A DNA stretch of 64,000 nt from JAGOTP01 sp964582475 (GTDB taxonomy: Bacteria > Patescibacteriota > Patescibacteriia > 2-12-FULL-60-25): assembly GCA_964582475.1 (NCBI GenBank), contig CAZOQS010000005.1, positions 8,586-72,585 on the forward strand, written 5' to 3'. The position numbers were made by a program, and so were the translations under genes. A model generated the notes under the pieces. That model ran no database searches. It had not been told where the DNA came from and saw only the letters and a program-made list of their open reading frames with translations. Every line of letters starts with the position of its first letter. Position 1 is the first letter of the stretch. Shown here in pieces: positions 1-7,846 of this stretch.

Positions 1-444
1 CAGACCCTTCAGCAGATGAGCCGAGCCATCCGGATCGTGACGCACCTGCGCGTAATGCCCAGTCGCCACCGCATCAAAACCAAGCTTCATCGCCTGTTCG
101 AAGAACAATCCAAACTTAATCTCTTCGTTACAGAGTACGTCTGGATTAGGCGTCTCCCCTTGCTCATACCCTTTGAAGAGGCGGTCTAACACGCGCGCGC
201 GATACTGTTCTTCAAAATCAAACGTAAGCAGCGGAATCCCGAGCTTCGCTGCGACACGCAGCGCATCCCGTCGCTCGCCACGCCACTGGCACTCACCCGT
301 CCACAGATCTTTGCTATCCGACCAGTTCTTAATGAATCCACCTACCACTTCGTATCCTTGTTCAACTAAAAGCGCCGCAGAGAGGCTCGAGTCCACTCCG
401 CCTGACATACCAACAAGGATGCGTTGCTTTGGAGATTCAGACAT
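1..444 (-). CDS. mnmA: tRNA 2-thiouridylase MnmA (partial, N-terminal 148 residues)
   Basis: MnmA thiolates the wobble uridine (U34) of Lys, Glu and Gln tRNAs, using ATP to adenylate the base and a persulfide sulfur donor. The gene runs off the left edge, so only the first 148 codons are present of a family usually about 350-370 residues long. Visible landmarks are the ATP-binding PP-loop SGGVDSS at residues 14-20, the ETPNPDVLCN segment with the first catalytic cysteine at residue 105, and DAVATGHYA near residue 124. The start is the ATG at 442-444; no clear Shine-Dalgarno sequence precedes it. It lies downstream of rlmN on the same strand, separated by about 160 bases that hold an inverted-repeat element. 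Both genes modify RNAs used in translation. The assignment is firm; the missing C-terminal half cannot be judged. Confidence 0.93.
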   Translation of the reverse strand, partial: MSESPKQRILVGMSGGVDSSLSAALLVEQGYEVVGGFIKNWSDSKDLWTGECQWRGERRDALRVAAKLGIPLLTFDFEEQYRARVLDRLFKGYEQGETPNPDVLCNEEIKFGLFFEQAMKLGFDAVATGHYAQVRHDPDGSAHLLKGL

Positions 445-462
445 ATTCAATCTAGCCAACTG

Positions 463-621
463 TTCGCTCAAGTACATAGCCCTTCATTGCGAGGGAACTC
501 GCGCTATGGATTGTCGTTCCAAGTCTCACGGGCAGATCTTCTCTCCGTTTTATGTGTTGCTCGCTTCGCTCACGACGGCTCAAACATCCCTCGCCGCTTC
601 AGTGCTATGTACTTGAGCGAA
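463..621. repeat. MITE-like or REP-like inverted repeat between mnmA and rlmN
   Basis: An 18-base sequence at 463-480 (starts TTCGCTCAAG) recurs as a perfect reverse complement at 604-621. Inside these arms a second pair, GCGAGGG at 489-495 and CCCTCGC at 588-594, extends the symmetry across an imperfect 8-9 base stretch. A smaller hairpin with CATAGC/GCTATG and GCGAG/CTCGC arms lies inside the left half. The right arm overlaps the last codons of rlmN and supplies its stop codon. The size of 159 bases and the terminal inverted repeats resemble a miniature inverted-repeat element or a REP-type palindrome. An mRNA-end hairpin is the simpler alternative. I saw no second copy in the window. Confidence 0.6.
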
Positions 622-1711
622 CCCCTTTGGCTTTTGCTTCTTTAGCAGCTTTTCCAACACGCACAGCAGCGAGACCCTGAGTGAGATCTCCGTTTTCTGC
701 TTCTTGGACGGCGAGCTGGCCACAGGCGGCTTCGATGTCTTCACCGAAGGTGATGCGATGGGTTGCTGGGATGTGGAGATCGTGGAGATACCGAATAAAC
801 AAGTTGCGCTCTCCGCGGGCGGTGCCTTGGAAGGCTTCTGTTTCGTGGTATTTGATCAGGTTGACGTGGAACAAACGACAATCTTCTCCCAACCATTTTG
901 CGAGCGCGATCGCGTCTACTTCACGATCGTTGATCCCTTTCAACAAGAGATACTCGAACATGATCTTGCGGTTGGTCTTTTCCATGTAGACCTCGAGCGC
1001 AGCGCGGAGCTTGGCAAGTGGATAGGCTTTGTTCACAGGCATGATGCGCGAACGAATTTCATCGGTGGCGGAGTGGAGTGAGATTGCGAGGTTCACCTGG
1101 TATGGCTCATCGGCCAAACGCAAAATCCCTGGAACAACCCCACAGGTGGAGATACTGATGCGACGCGCGCCGATGTGCAGCCCCTCTTCGCTGTTCATGA
1201 CCTTGATCGAACGCATGACCTCATCGTAGTTATGCATCGGTTCACCCATGCCCATGAAGACAACGTTACTCACACGCGAGTCGTGCTTCTTCAACCAGCG
1301 CTGAACCTGAACAACCTGCTCGACGATTTCTTCCGCCGTGAGGTTACGCTTCAAGCCCATCGTTCCAGTGGCGCAAAAAGTACACGCCATCGCACACCCT
1401 ACTTGAGACGAGATACAAACGGTATCGCGCTCATCTTCGTGGCGCATGAGGACAGTTTCAATCTTTTTTCCATCCTGACATGCAAACAACGTTTTAACGG
1501 TATCGCCCTGAGGACTCTCCTGAACCTGTACAATCGTGAGCTCATTCCAAGGGAATTCCTTCGCCGCTTCATCCCGGAGATTCTTTGGGAAGGTCGTTAC
1601 CTCGTCCCACGACGAAGCCAGCGTATGAAAATACGCTTCTTTTACTTGCTTCAAACGAAAGGCGGGTTGCTTCCGTTCGGCGAGCCAATCGGCAAATCGG
1701 TTAAAATTCAT
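605..1711 (-). CDS. rlmN: Dual-specificity RNA methyltransferase RlmN
   Basis: RlmN is a radical-SAM enzyme that methylates C2 of adenosine 2503 in 23S rRNA and A37 in a set of tRNAs. The chosen start (ATG at 1709-1711) gives 368 residues. The [4Fe-4S] ligands are C106, C110 and C113 in the CX3CX2C motif, and a C-terminal CGQLA supplies the conserved cysteine involved in the methyl-transfer mechanism. GEPMHNYDEV and SISTCG are typical family segments. A longer reading frame begins at 1780, but the family starts near MNFNRFADW and the shorter start overlaps the upstream carboxypeptidase gene by only 11 bases. The last few residues (VRSST) are encoded inside the right arm of an inverted repeat, so the C-terminal tail after the catalytic core is probably not conserved. 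It is the last gene of a six-gene minus-strand unit. Confidence 0.95.
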   Translation of the reverse strand: MNFNRFADWLAERKQPAFRLKQVKEAYFHTLASSWDEVTTFPKNLRDEAAKEFPWNELTIVQVQESPQGDTVKTLFACQDGKKIETVLMRHEDERDTVCISSQVGCAMACTFCATGTMGLKRNLTAEEIVEQVVQVQRWLKKHDSRVSNVVFMGMGEPMHNYDEVMRSIKVMNSEEGLHIGARRISISTCGVVPGILRLADEPYQVNLAISLHSATDEIRSRIMPVNKAYPLAKLRAALEVYMEKTNRKIMFEYLLLKGINDREVDAIALAKWLGEDCRLFHVNLIKYHETEAFQGTARGERNLFIRYLHDLHIPATHRITFGEDIEAACGQLAVQEAENGDLTQGLAAVRVGKAAKEAKAKGVRSST

Positions 1712-2576
1712 GTGTTCGCCAGGCCCACTGCGCCAAACGCTTAGCGGTTTGGAATTGTGCGTCCTTGGTTGGTGCTCCAAATACCACGATTAGGACGTCT
1801 TTGCCAAGTTCCGGGGTTCCATCCGGTCGTTCCGGACGGAAGCGTGCAACGAAGTTATACATCGATTCTTCCAGGTAACCCGTCTTCCCCCCGAGGACCC
1901 AAACCCCTGTATTTGCAGCCAAAAGTGGGTTTGTGTTCTTAATTGTCCGCACTTGCCCGGCAGAAGCAATCCGGACCGGATAGGTCGAAACGGTCGCCGC
2001 CCGACGGATTTCTGGCAGGTTGAAAGCTGCTTCGGCGATCAATGCCATATCTTTGGCCGTCGTCATGTTCCTTGGATTCATCCCGGAAGCATCGTAGAAG
2101 ACCGTTTTCTTGGCACCCGCTGCCTTTGACACCTCGTTCATTCTGGCCAAAAAGCCCTTCGTGGTTAGACCGCTCACCCGACCAAGCGCCGTTGCGGCGT
2201 TATTCGCACTCGCGGTAATACTTGCATAAAAAAGATCACGCAGTGGAATTCGCGTTCCGGCTTTTACCTGTAAACGCCCTCCACCCACTTCGTCCGCCTT
2301 CGTGAGCGTAATGAGCCGCTCCCAGGACCCGGGCTTCTTGAGGAAGGCCATCGCGCCCGCTAATTTCGTGAGGCTGGCGGCGGTGTGTAACTTTTCGGAT
2401 TTAAATTCGTAGAGCACCTGATGCGTCCCGGGCACCATGACGATCGCCGCAGCAAACTCGTTGTGATGTGGAATGAATGGGCCCCAGTCAGCTGTTTTTG
2501 TTGCTGCAAACACACCTCCCGGGATCAAAAGACCCGGTAGGAGCAAAAGTGATGCAAAAAAAGAACGTAGGCGCAT
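1701..2576 (-). CDS. D-alanyl-D-alanine carboxypeptidase (S11 family, DacA-like)
   Basis: A secreted penicillin-binding protein of the S11 family that trims the terminal D-alanine from peptidoglycan stem peptides. The 291-residue product begins with a signal peptide (hydrophobic residues 5-24, cleavage near VFAA). The three active-site motifs are present: SLTK at 68-71 with the nucleophilic serine, SAN at 123-125 and KTG at 231-233. The C-terminal beta domain of larger DacA proteins is absent, so this is a short single-domain form. The gene lies between the L,D-transpeptidase (11 bases upstream) and rlmN (11-base overlap). Together with uppP and the L,D-transpeptidase it forms a small peptidoglycan group. 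Confidence 0.9.
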   Translation of the reverse strand: MRLRSFFASLLLLPGLLIPGGVFAATKTADWGPFIPHHNEFAAAIVMVPGTHQVLYEFKSEKLHTAASLTKLAGAMAFLKKPGSWERLITLTKADEVGGGRLQVKAGTRIPLRDLFYASITASANNAATALGRVSGLTTKGFLARMNEVSKAAGAKKTVFYDASGMNPRNMTTAKDMALIAEAAFNLPEIRRAATVSTYPVRIASAGQVRTIKNTNPLLAANTGVWVLGGKTGYLEESMYNFVARFRPERPDGTPELGKDVLIVVFGAPTKDAQFQTAKRLAQWAWRTHEF

Positions 2577-2587
2577 TCGTTAATAGG

Positions 2588-3457
2588 TCAACGTCCTACG
2601 ATTGTAACGGGCGTACCAATGGACGTCCACTCATACACTTCTTTCGCACTCCCTACCCCCATACGGACACAGCCATGACTCGCTTTCTTTCCCAAATGCG
2701 ACTCCCCTTCTTTGCGTCCACCAGGCCATTCAGGGAGTTCATGTAATCCATATGTAGTCCCAATAAATGACATCCAGTACGGCATCCAGAGCTTCGCCGA
2801 ACGCGACCAGGCGCGTGGGTGTTTTTGAAGAATCTTAAACGTTCCAAGCGGTGTTGGGGTACGTGGCAGCCCGGTTGAAACACGATGCTTCTTAATTGCG
2901 ATCCCCATCACGTTCTGCGTCAGCTCTTGGGTCGCGATATTAACCCAGATTGACTTAGGTAGCAGATCACGAGCTGTCGAGGTCGGTGAAAAGGCCGCCA
3001 TCACCTCTTTTCCATCAAGGAAGGTATCGCCGTCCGTGTCTTTGTTTAACGGATCTGCTCCAAAAGCGAGCTCAAGTCGATCCACCAGCCCATCGGCGTC
3101 GGTGTCTTTATCGACAAGATTCCCCTTTCCATTCGGGTTAAAACCTTTTTGGATTTCAATCCGATCTTCAAACCCATCTCCATCCGTATCTTTCTTTGTT
3201 GGATCCGTTTGAAACACCTGCGCTTCCCAGACATCTAGAAGCCCATCCCCATCCGCATCAAGGGAGAGCGTCATTTGTACAGGAACTTGAGCCGATGCAC
3301 TCAGCGCAAAAGCGCAGACAGCAAGACTAACGCACAAGGAGCACAAGAACCGCGACGGCAAGGACCAAGCGATAGACGATGAAGGGGGTAAAGCGCCGAT
3401 GGGAAACATAGGAAAGAAGGAAGCGAATAGCGAAGACCCCTGAAAGAAGCGCTGCAA
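2588..3457 (-). CDS. L,D-transpeptidase (YkuD) with calcium-type DxDGDG repeats
   Basis: A probable secreted L,D-transpeptidase, a class that makes 3-3 cross-links in peptidoglycan or attaches proteins to it. The C-terminal half is a YkuD domain with the catalytic signature ASHGCVRMG. Ahead of it lie four thrombospondin-type-3-like or EF-hand-like calcium motifs: DADGDGLLD, DTDGDGFED, DTDADGLVD and DTDGDTFLD. The start is uncertain. The longest frame opens with TTG at 3457, inside uppP, and overlaps that gene by 131 bases. A TTG near 3360 would directly precede a good signal peptide ending SASAQ and would overlap uppP less. The calcium repeats suggest that the enzyme is rigid or active only outside the cell where calcium is available; this is inference. 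Confidence 0.88.
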   Translation of the reverse strand: MQRFFQGSSLFASFFPMFPIGALPPSSSIAWSLPSRFLCSLCVSLAVCAFALSASAQVPVQMTLSLDADGDGLLDVWEAQVFQTDPTKKDTDGDGFEDRIEIQKGFNPNGKGNLVDKDTDADGLVDRLELAFGADPLNKDTDGDTFLDGKEVMAAFSPTSTARDLLPKSIWVNIATQELTQNVMGIAIKKHRVSTGLPRTPTPLGTFKILQKHPRAWSRSAKLWMPYWMSFIGTTYGLHELPEWPGGRKEGESHLGKKASHGCVRMGVGSAKEVYEWTSIGTPVTIVGR

Positions 3458-4154
3458 AAAATCCGATTACGAGCATACTGGACGGTGTCGCAGTATCCGC
3501 CCCCTGTGTAATCCACTTAAGTAATCCATACCCACCCGCTGCAGCCGTTACGGGGATGCTGAGTAAAAAAGAAAAACGTGCGGCTGCCGAACGAGAGAGA
3601 CCCATAAACAACCCTGCAGTCATGGTAATCCCCGAGCGTGATGAACCCGGCAAGAGCGCGATCGGTTGCGCAATCGCGATCACAAGCGCCTGTGACCAAC
3701 GAATCCGTGGCAGAGTTGTTGGTGACTCTTCCGGTCCAGCTACCCGATCCTTGGAGATATAATCCGCTCGCCACAAAACCAACCCCCAGAAGGCGAGATC
3801 CATGGCGACAAGCCATGGCTTGCGACTCACATTCTCGATCCAATCATTGAGAACATACCCTAAAACCAGCGCCGGGAGCGAACAGACGACTAGCTGAATC
3901 AACAAAGTTCGCGCCGCCTCCGCCTTCTCAGATTGCTTTGAAAACAGCTCTTTCACCAACTGGATCAATGACTGACGGAAGAACCAGAGAACGGCAAGCA
4001 GCGTTCCTAGATGCAAAACTGTATCGTACGACAATCCCTGATCCGTCCAACCGAACAGGGTTGGAACCAGAATCAAATGACCACTGGAGGAGACCGGTAA
4101 AAACTCCGTGAGCCCTTGGACGATTCCCAGAACAACCGCTTGGACAATAAACAT
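3327..4154 (-). CDS. uppP: Undecaprenyl-diphosphate phosphatase UppP (BacA)
   Basis: An integral membrane phosphatase that recycles undecaprenyl diphosphate to the monophosphate carrier used for peptidoglycan and surface glycans. The 275-residue length is normal. The two catalytic signatures are present: EFLPVSSSGHL near residues 17-27 and PGSSRSGIT around residue 160-175. The hydrophobic profile fits about seven or eight membrane helices. It follows the VirD4-like gene by 9 bases and its 3' end overlaps the L,D-transpeptidase frame. Two O-antigen ligases and a flippase elsewhere in the window also depend on this lipid carrier. Confidence 0.95.
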   Translation of the reverse strand: MFIVQAVVLGIVQGLTEFLPVSSSGHLILVPTLFGWTDQGLSYDTVLHLGTLLAVLWFFRQSLIQLVKELFSKQSEKAEAARTLLIQLVVCSLPALVLGYVLNDWIENVSRKPWLVAMDLAFWGLVLWRADYISKDRVAGPEESPTTLPRIRWSQALVIAIAQPIALLPGSSRSGITMTAGLFMGLSRSAAARFSFLLSIPVTAAAGGYGLLKWITQGADTATPSSMLVIGFFAALLSGVFAIRFLLSYVSHRRFTPFIVYRLVLAVAVLVLLVR

Positions 4155-4163
4155 AGACTGATA

Positions 4164-6371
4164 TTACTCGAAACGGACGCGTTGACCAGGGGGGACCGGC
4201 TGCGCCGCCTGACTCGTATCAGAATTCGATTGCGGATCGGGGTCGAAGTGAATATCTGGGAAAGCCACAATCTCGGGCTGAGACGAGAGTGGACGAACCG
4301 GCGGAGGCGTAGGAACAGGCGAAGGAGATACTCCGGCGGCTGGCGCCTGACCAGAGGCACGACTTGCTGCCTGCGCTTGAGCTTCACGCACCTTTTTCCC
4401 TCCACGCTTACGGCGACGACGCTTCTTTTCTTCCGATTCTTCTGTATGCGCACTGGCCTGGCCTTGAACAAGGGACGCAGGAGTTTGAGACGTAGGACGC
4501 AACAGCTCAGCGAGCGAAAGGTCATCGGCTCCAGCAGCCGTATCCGTTCGTTGGACGATTTTCACGGTTCCATGCGGAGCAGCCGGCTCTTCGCGCTCAG
4601 GCGGAGGCGGCGTCTTCATGACCTTCTTGATTTCAGAAGAGGAGTGTTTCCGCTCTTCACGCACGATCGGCATACAATCCGGGCAGTACATCGGACGCGA
4701 AGCATCCAGCTGGATCGGCAAATCCCATTTCTTCGAACAACGACTACAGGTATGCGAAAACATTGGCCGCTGTTTTTTAGGCTGCATGCCGGTAGACTTT
4801 GCGACCGCGGCCGTGATCGCCGCCATGCGTTCCGGACGAATCACAAGATAGTCCTGAGGTGGGGGTGCAATATCCTGATCAAGCGACAGACCTGTTGGAT
4901 CTTTTGTTGCCGAGGAGCCCCCAAGGTCACGCTCATCTTCCGTCAAAATTTTTGGATACTGAATCGGACCCGCTGGCCCCTCGTCGGTCGACTTCTCATT
5001 CATCTCGTCGTCTGTCGAGGGCGTTGTATTCGATAATACCTTACTCGCCGAGGGCCCAAGACCCGCTGCCAGTTCCATACCACTCCACTTCAACACCTTT
5101 TCTTCAATCACGGCGCGCGGCTCGGCATAGCGCTCACGGCTCACGAAGATCACCTTCTCCTGGCTCTGCATCTTCTTTGCGATTGGTGGCAGAGTGTTCG
5201 CCGAGAAAGGCTTCGTTGCAACTCCATCGATGGAGAGCTTCAGGTAGATCTGCGTCTTCGCTAAGTTCGTCAAATCTTCTGGCAAGAAGGTGGGCGCAAA
5301 TTCTGTTTCCATCGCGGCTGCATCCTCTCCACCCACACGCATTACAATAATCGTACCCACGTTACCAAAAATAGCCGGCTTCACCTTTTCATCCAACTGC
5401 TCGATATATTGGTGTGCCAACATCAAGTTCAAGCGGTATTTACGGGCTTCAGACAAAATCGAAGCGAACGACTCGTTTGCAAAGTTCTGAAACTCGTCCA
5501 CATATAAGTAGAAATCACGACGATCCGCTTCGGACGGAATACTCTGACGCTCTTGTGCTGCGAGCTGAATCTTTGTGATCAACATTCCCCCCAGCAAACG
5601 CATGTTATCTTCTCCGATGCGCCCTTTGGAGAGGTTTACAATCAAGATCTTTCCATCATCCATGATGCGACGCAGGTTTAGGGTCGATTTCACCTGGGCC
5701 ACAATGTTACGGATAACGGACGACGACAAGAATTGACCCACCTTGTTTTGCACCGGCGCAATTGCCTCTGTCGCATACTTTTCTGACCAAGAGGTGAACT
5801 CCGCTACCCAAAAGGTTTTGACAATTGGATCGCGCAAGTGTGCCACAACACGTGCTCGGTACTCTTTATCAACCAAAATACGGTTAATTCCGAGCAACGT
5901 TGCCCCCGGCATATCGAGGAGCGCCAACACGCAGTTCATTAAAATGTACTCCATGCGCGGACTCCAGACATCCGGCCAAATCTTCTTGAACACGCCCATC
6001 AGCCCAGAGGCGACCAACGGTTTCTGGCCGTCAGATTCTGTTTCAAGAATATTAAACCCGATCGGAAAATCTACATCCGATGGGTTGAAATAGATCACAT
6101 CGTTAATACGATGTGGCGGGATGAAATCAATCAATTTCTCCGCCGTGTCTCCGTGCGGATCAATATAACAACAGCCGTGACTCTGGTTGATGTCTGAGAC
6201 GATAAAGTTCTCAAGCAGGGTCGTCTTTCCCATACCCGTCTTTCCGATGACGTAGACATGGCGCCGGCGATCATCCGTCTTAATCCCAAACTTCCGCTTC
6301 TGATTGCGGAAGTTTGTTTCAGCGAAGAGAGTTATCTCTTGCTCGTGTTCGTGACCATGATCGATAGGCAT
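4164..6371 (-). CDS. VirD4/TraG-like type IV coupling ATPase with C-terminal zinc ribbon and basic tail
   Basis: A 735-residue P-loop ATPase of the VirD4/TraG/TrwB (FtsK-HerA) class, which in other bacteria pumps DNA or protein substrates into a type IV secretion channel. The Walker A motif GKTGMGKTT is at residues 43-51 and Walker B FYLYVDEF at about 287-294, followed by a sensor-like LNLMLAHQYIEQL. The protein has no transmembrane segments of its own, unlike classical VirD4; the membrane anchor may be the product of the gene immediately upstream. From about residue 460 the sequence is low-complexity, with a CSRC...CPDC zinc-ribbon pair near residue 545-575, a KRRRRKRGGKK basic patch and a proline-rich tail. 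No other type IV secretion genes occur in the window. The fold is certain; the substrate is unknown. Confidence 0.85.
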   Translation of the reverse strand: MPIDHGHEHEQEITLFAETNFRNQKRKFGIKTDDRRRHVYVIGKTGMGKTTLLENFIVSDINQSHGCCYIDPHGDTAEKLIDFIPPHRINDVIYFNPSDVDFPIGFNILETESDGQKPLVASGLMGVFKKIWPDVWSPRMEYILMNCVLALLDMPGATLLGINRILVDKEYRARVVAHLRDPIVKTFWVAEFTSWSEKYATEAIAPVQNKVGQFLSSSVIRNIVAQVKSTLNLRRIMDDGKILIVNLSKGRIGEDNMRLLGGMLITKIQLAAQERQSIPSEADRRDFYLYVDEFQNFANESFASILSEARKYRLNLMLAHQYIEQLDEKVKPAIFGNVGTIIVMRVGGEDAAAMETEFAPTFLPEDLTNLAKTQIYLKLSIDGVATKPFSANTLPPIAKKMQSQEKVIFVSRERYAEPRAVIEEKVLKWSGMELAAGLGPSASKVLSNTTPSTDDEMNEKSTDEGPAGPIQYPKILTEDERDLGGSSATKDPTGLSLDQDIAPPPQDYLVIRPERMAAITAAVAKSTGMQPKKQRPMFSHTCSRCSKKWDLPIQLDASRPMYCPDCMPIVREERKHSSSEIKKVMKTPPPPEREEPAAPHGTVKIVQRTDTAAGADDLSLAELLRPTSQTPASLVQGQASAHTEESEEKKRRRRKRGGKKVREAQAQAASRASGQAPAAGVSPSPVPTPPPVRPLSSQPEIVAFPDIHFDPDPQSNSDTSQAAQPVPPGQRVRFE

Positions 6372-6383
6372 AAGCGGGAAGGA

Positions 6384-7757
6384 TCACTCTAACTCGGAAG
6401 AATCAACGACTTCAAAGGGCAGGTTCATAGGCGCAGTCGACTTCTTCGCAACAATCTGGCGCAAGCTTGGAGCCTTGACCTGCATCAGAATTGGGAAGTG
6501 CCAAATGGTTGCCAGCTCCTCCGCTGACAGGAAGAACCGCTTCACCCCCGCACCATCACGCGACCGATAATATTCGAGGAGGCGGCTTTTACGTCTGTCA
6601 TTGCGTCGGTCCTTGAAAAACCAGATTGCCGAACTCATCCCTGTCTTCTTGAAGTCTGGTTTAATCGCCTGCATGTGGAAGGTATTCGTCTGCTTGATGG
6701 CTCCAATAAACCCTTGTGCGATACGCGCCTTACTGAAGGCTGTTTTCTTCGCGAGGTACAAGAACCGAATCTTACATTCAAATCCGATCTTCGAGGCTTT
6801 TCGTTCCGTCGCTTCAAGGATGTCACGCTCGATCGGACTCAAACGCATCAACTTTGGAGGTTCGTCCTTCTTTTCTGCCTTCTTTTCGCCAGAGAGGTTT
6901 ATCCCAAAGATAGAGAGGATTCCCTTCACAATCTCGAATGGGAACTCCGCGATTTCAGAAATCAAACTCTTTTTCACTTCGACTTTTTCTCCGCGGAGCT
7001 TTTTAATGATCGGTTCGGCGCGCTTACGGAAGGCGTTCTGGTCCGTTGGCAAAATAGAAATCTGCATCCAGCAGTGTTCGCCTGGACCGAGACGCGACAG
7101 TACCTCGAGGTAGGCCGCAACCGGATCTTTAAACTCCCCGGAAACTTTATCTTCAAAATCGCTGTAGACCTTCAAAGAGTAGGCATCTTCTTTCACGGGA
7201 ACAAATTCACACCCCCACAGGTTCCAATCTGGATCCGGGAAGCGTGGATGCTCTGGCCCCGCTTGCCGTGAATAGTCTTCGACTAGATCAATTTCCGCGT
7301 CTGGGTACTGTGCATACACAGCCGCCTCCACCAAATCACGACTCCCTAATAAACAGCGAATATAAAAACTTGTCTGGCCTTCGGTACACACCACCTCCAT
7401 ACTAATCGCCGCCTGGAAGGCACCATCACGCCATTCTTCTGCCCAAGAAATACTTGAGTGGGCACCTGCGAGCTGTGCAAATAAGTTTTCTGTGGCTTTT
7501 GGTGTTTGCTCGGAAACGTTTGGAACGGAAATGCGGAGCAACACCCACTTCATTTTTTTAGCGAACGCTGTTTCACGGGATTCTTTATAGACTTCAAGCC
7601 CGACCATCACGGTCACCCGGGCAATCAAAAGCCACAGGATAATGCTGACATATCCTCCTGCGAACAAGAGATATCCCATTGCCTTGAATGGGTCATCTCC
7701 TGCAATATTGAGGAAGGCTTCGAGAGAAGCGATGAAAGATGCAAACAGGTCGTCCAT
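6384..7757 (-). CDS. Membrane-anchored partner of the VirD4-like ATPase (unknown function)
   Basis: I do not recognise a named family. The product (457 residues from the ATG at 7757; a GTG at 7775 would add six) has one strong hydrophobic stretch near residues 26-48 (YLLFAGGYVSIILWLLIARV), followed by a large soluble region with mixed alpha/beta character and no cysteine clusters or nucleotide-binding motif that I can see. It sits 12 bases upstream of the VirD4-like gene and begins the operon just after the secF terminator. In Patescibacteria such one-helix proteins commonly accompany a detached coupling ATPase, so a role as its membrane dock is plausible. This is inference from position only. 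Confidence 0.7.
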   Translation of the reverse strand: MDDLFASFIASLEAFLNIAGDDPFKAMGYLLFAGGYVSIILWLLIARVTVMVGLEVYKESRETAFAKKMKWVLLRISVPNVSEQTPKATENLFAQLAGAHSSISWAEEWRDGAFQAAISMEVVCTEGQTSFYIRCLLGSRDLVEAAVYAQYPDAEIDLVEDYSRQAGPEHPRFPDPDWNLWGCEFVPVKEDAYSLKVYSDFEDKVSGEFKDPVAAYLEVLSRLGPGEHCWMQISILPTDQNAFRKRAEPIIKKLRGEKVEVKKSLISEIAEFPFEIVKGILSIFGINLSGEKKAEKKDEPPKLMRLSPIERDILEATERKASKIGFECKIRFLYLAKKTAFSKARIAQGFIGAIKQTNTFHMQAIKPDFKKTGMSSAIWFFKDRRNDRRKSRLLEYYRSRDGAGVKRFFLSAEELATIWHFPILMQVKAPSLRQIVAKKSTAPMNLPFEVVDSSELE

Positions 7758-7791
7758 GCGTTCATAGGATACCACATCTTTCCCGAGTCAG

Positions 7792-7831
7792 AAAAACACC
7801 GCCCTGTGTAGAGCGGTGTTTTTCTTTTTTT
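7792..7831 (-). terminator. Intrinsic terminator of the nusA-yidC-secD-secF operon
   Basis: Hairpin ACACCGC (7796-7802) / GCGGTGT (7813-7819) with a run of Ts on either side, so it can work in both directions. It lies between the end of secF and the start of the next minus-strand unit. Confidence 0.85.
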
Positions 7832-7846
7832 ATTCGTGCATTCCTT

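Noticed and set aside
173..645. Plus-strand frames opposite mnmA and the repeat
   Set aside because: They lie antisense to mnmA, whose motifs are clear, or cross the inverted repeat without a start signal.
4116..5036. A 306-codon plus-strand frame opposite the VirD4-like gene
   Set aside because: It is arginine-rich and lies antisense to the low-complexity tail of the ATPase gene; it has no domain or start signal.
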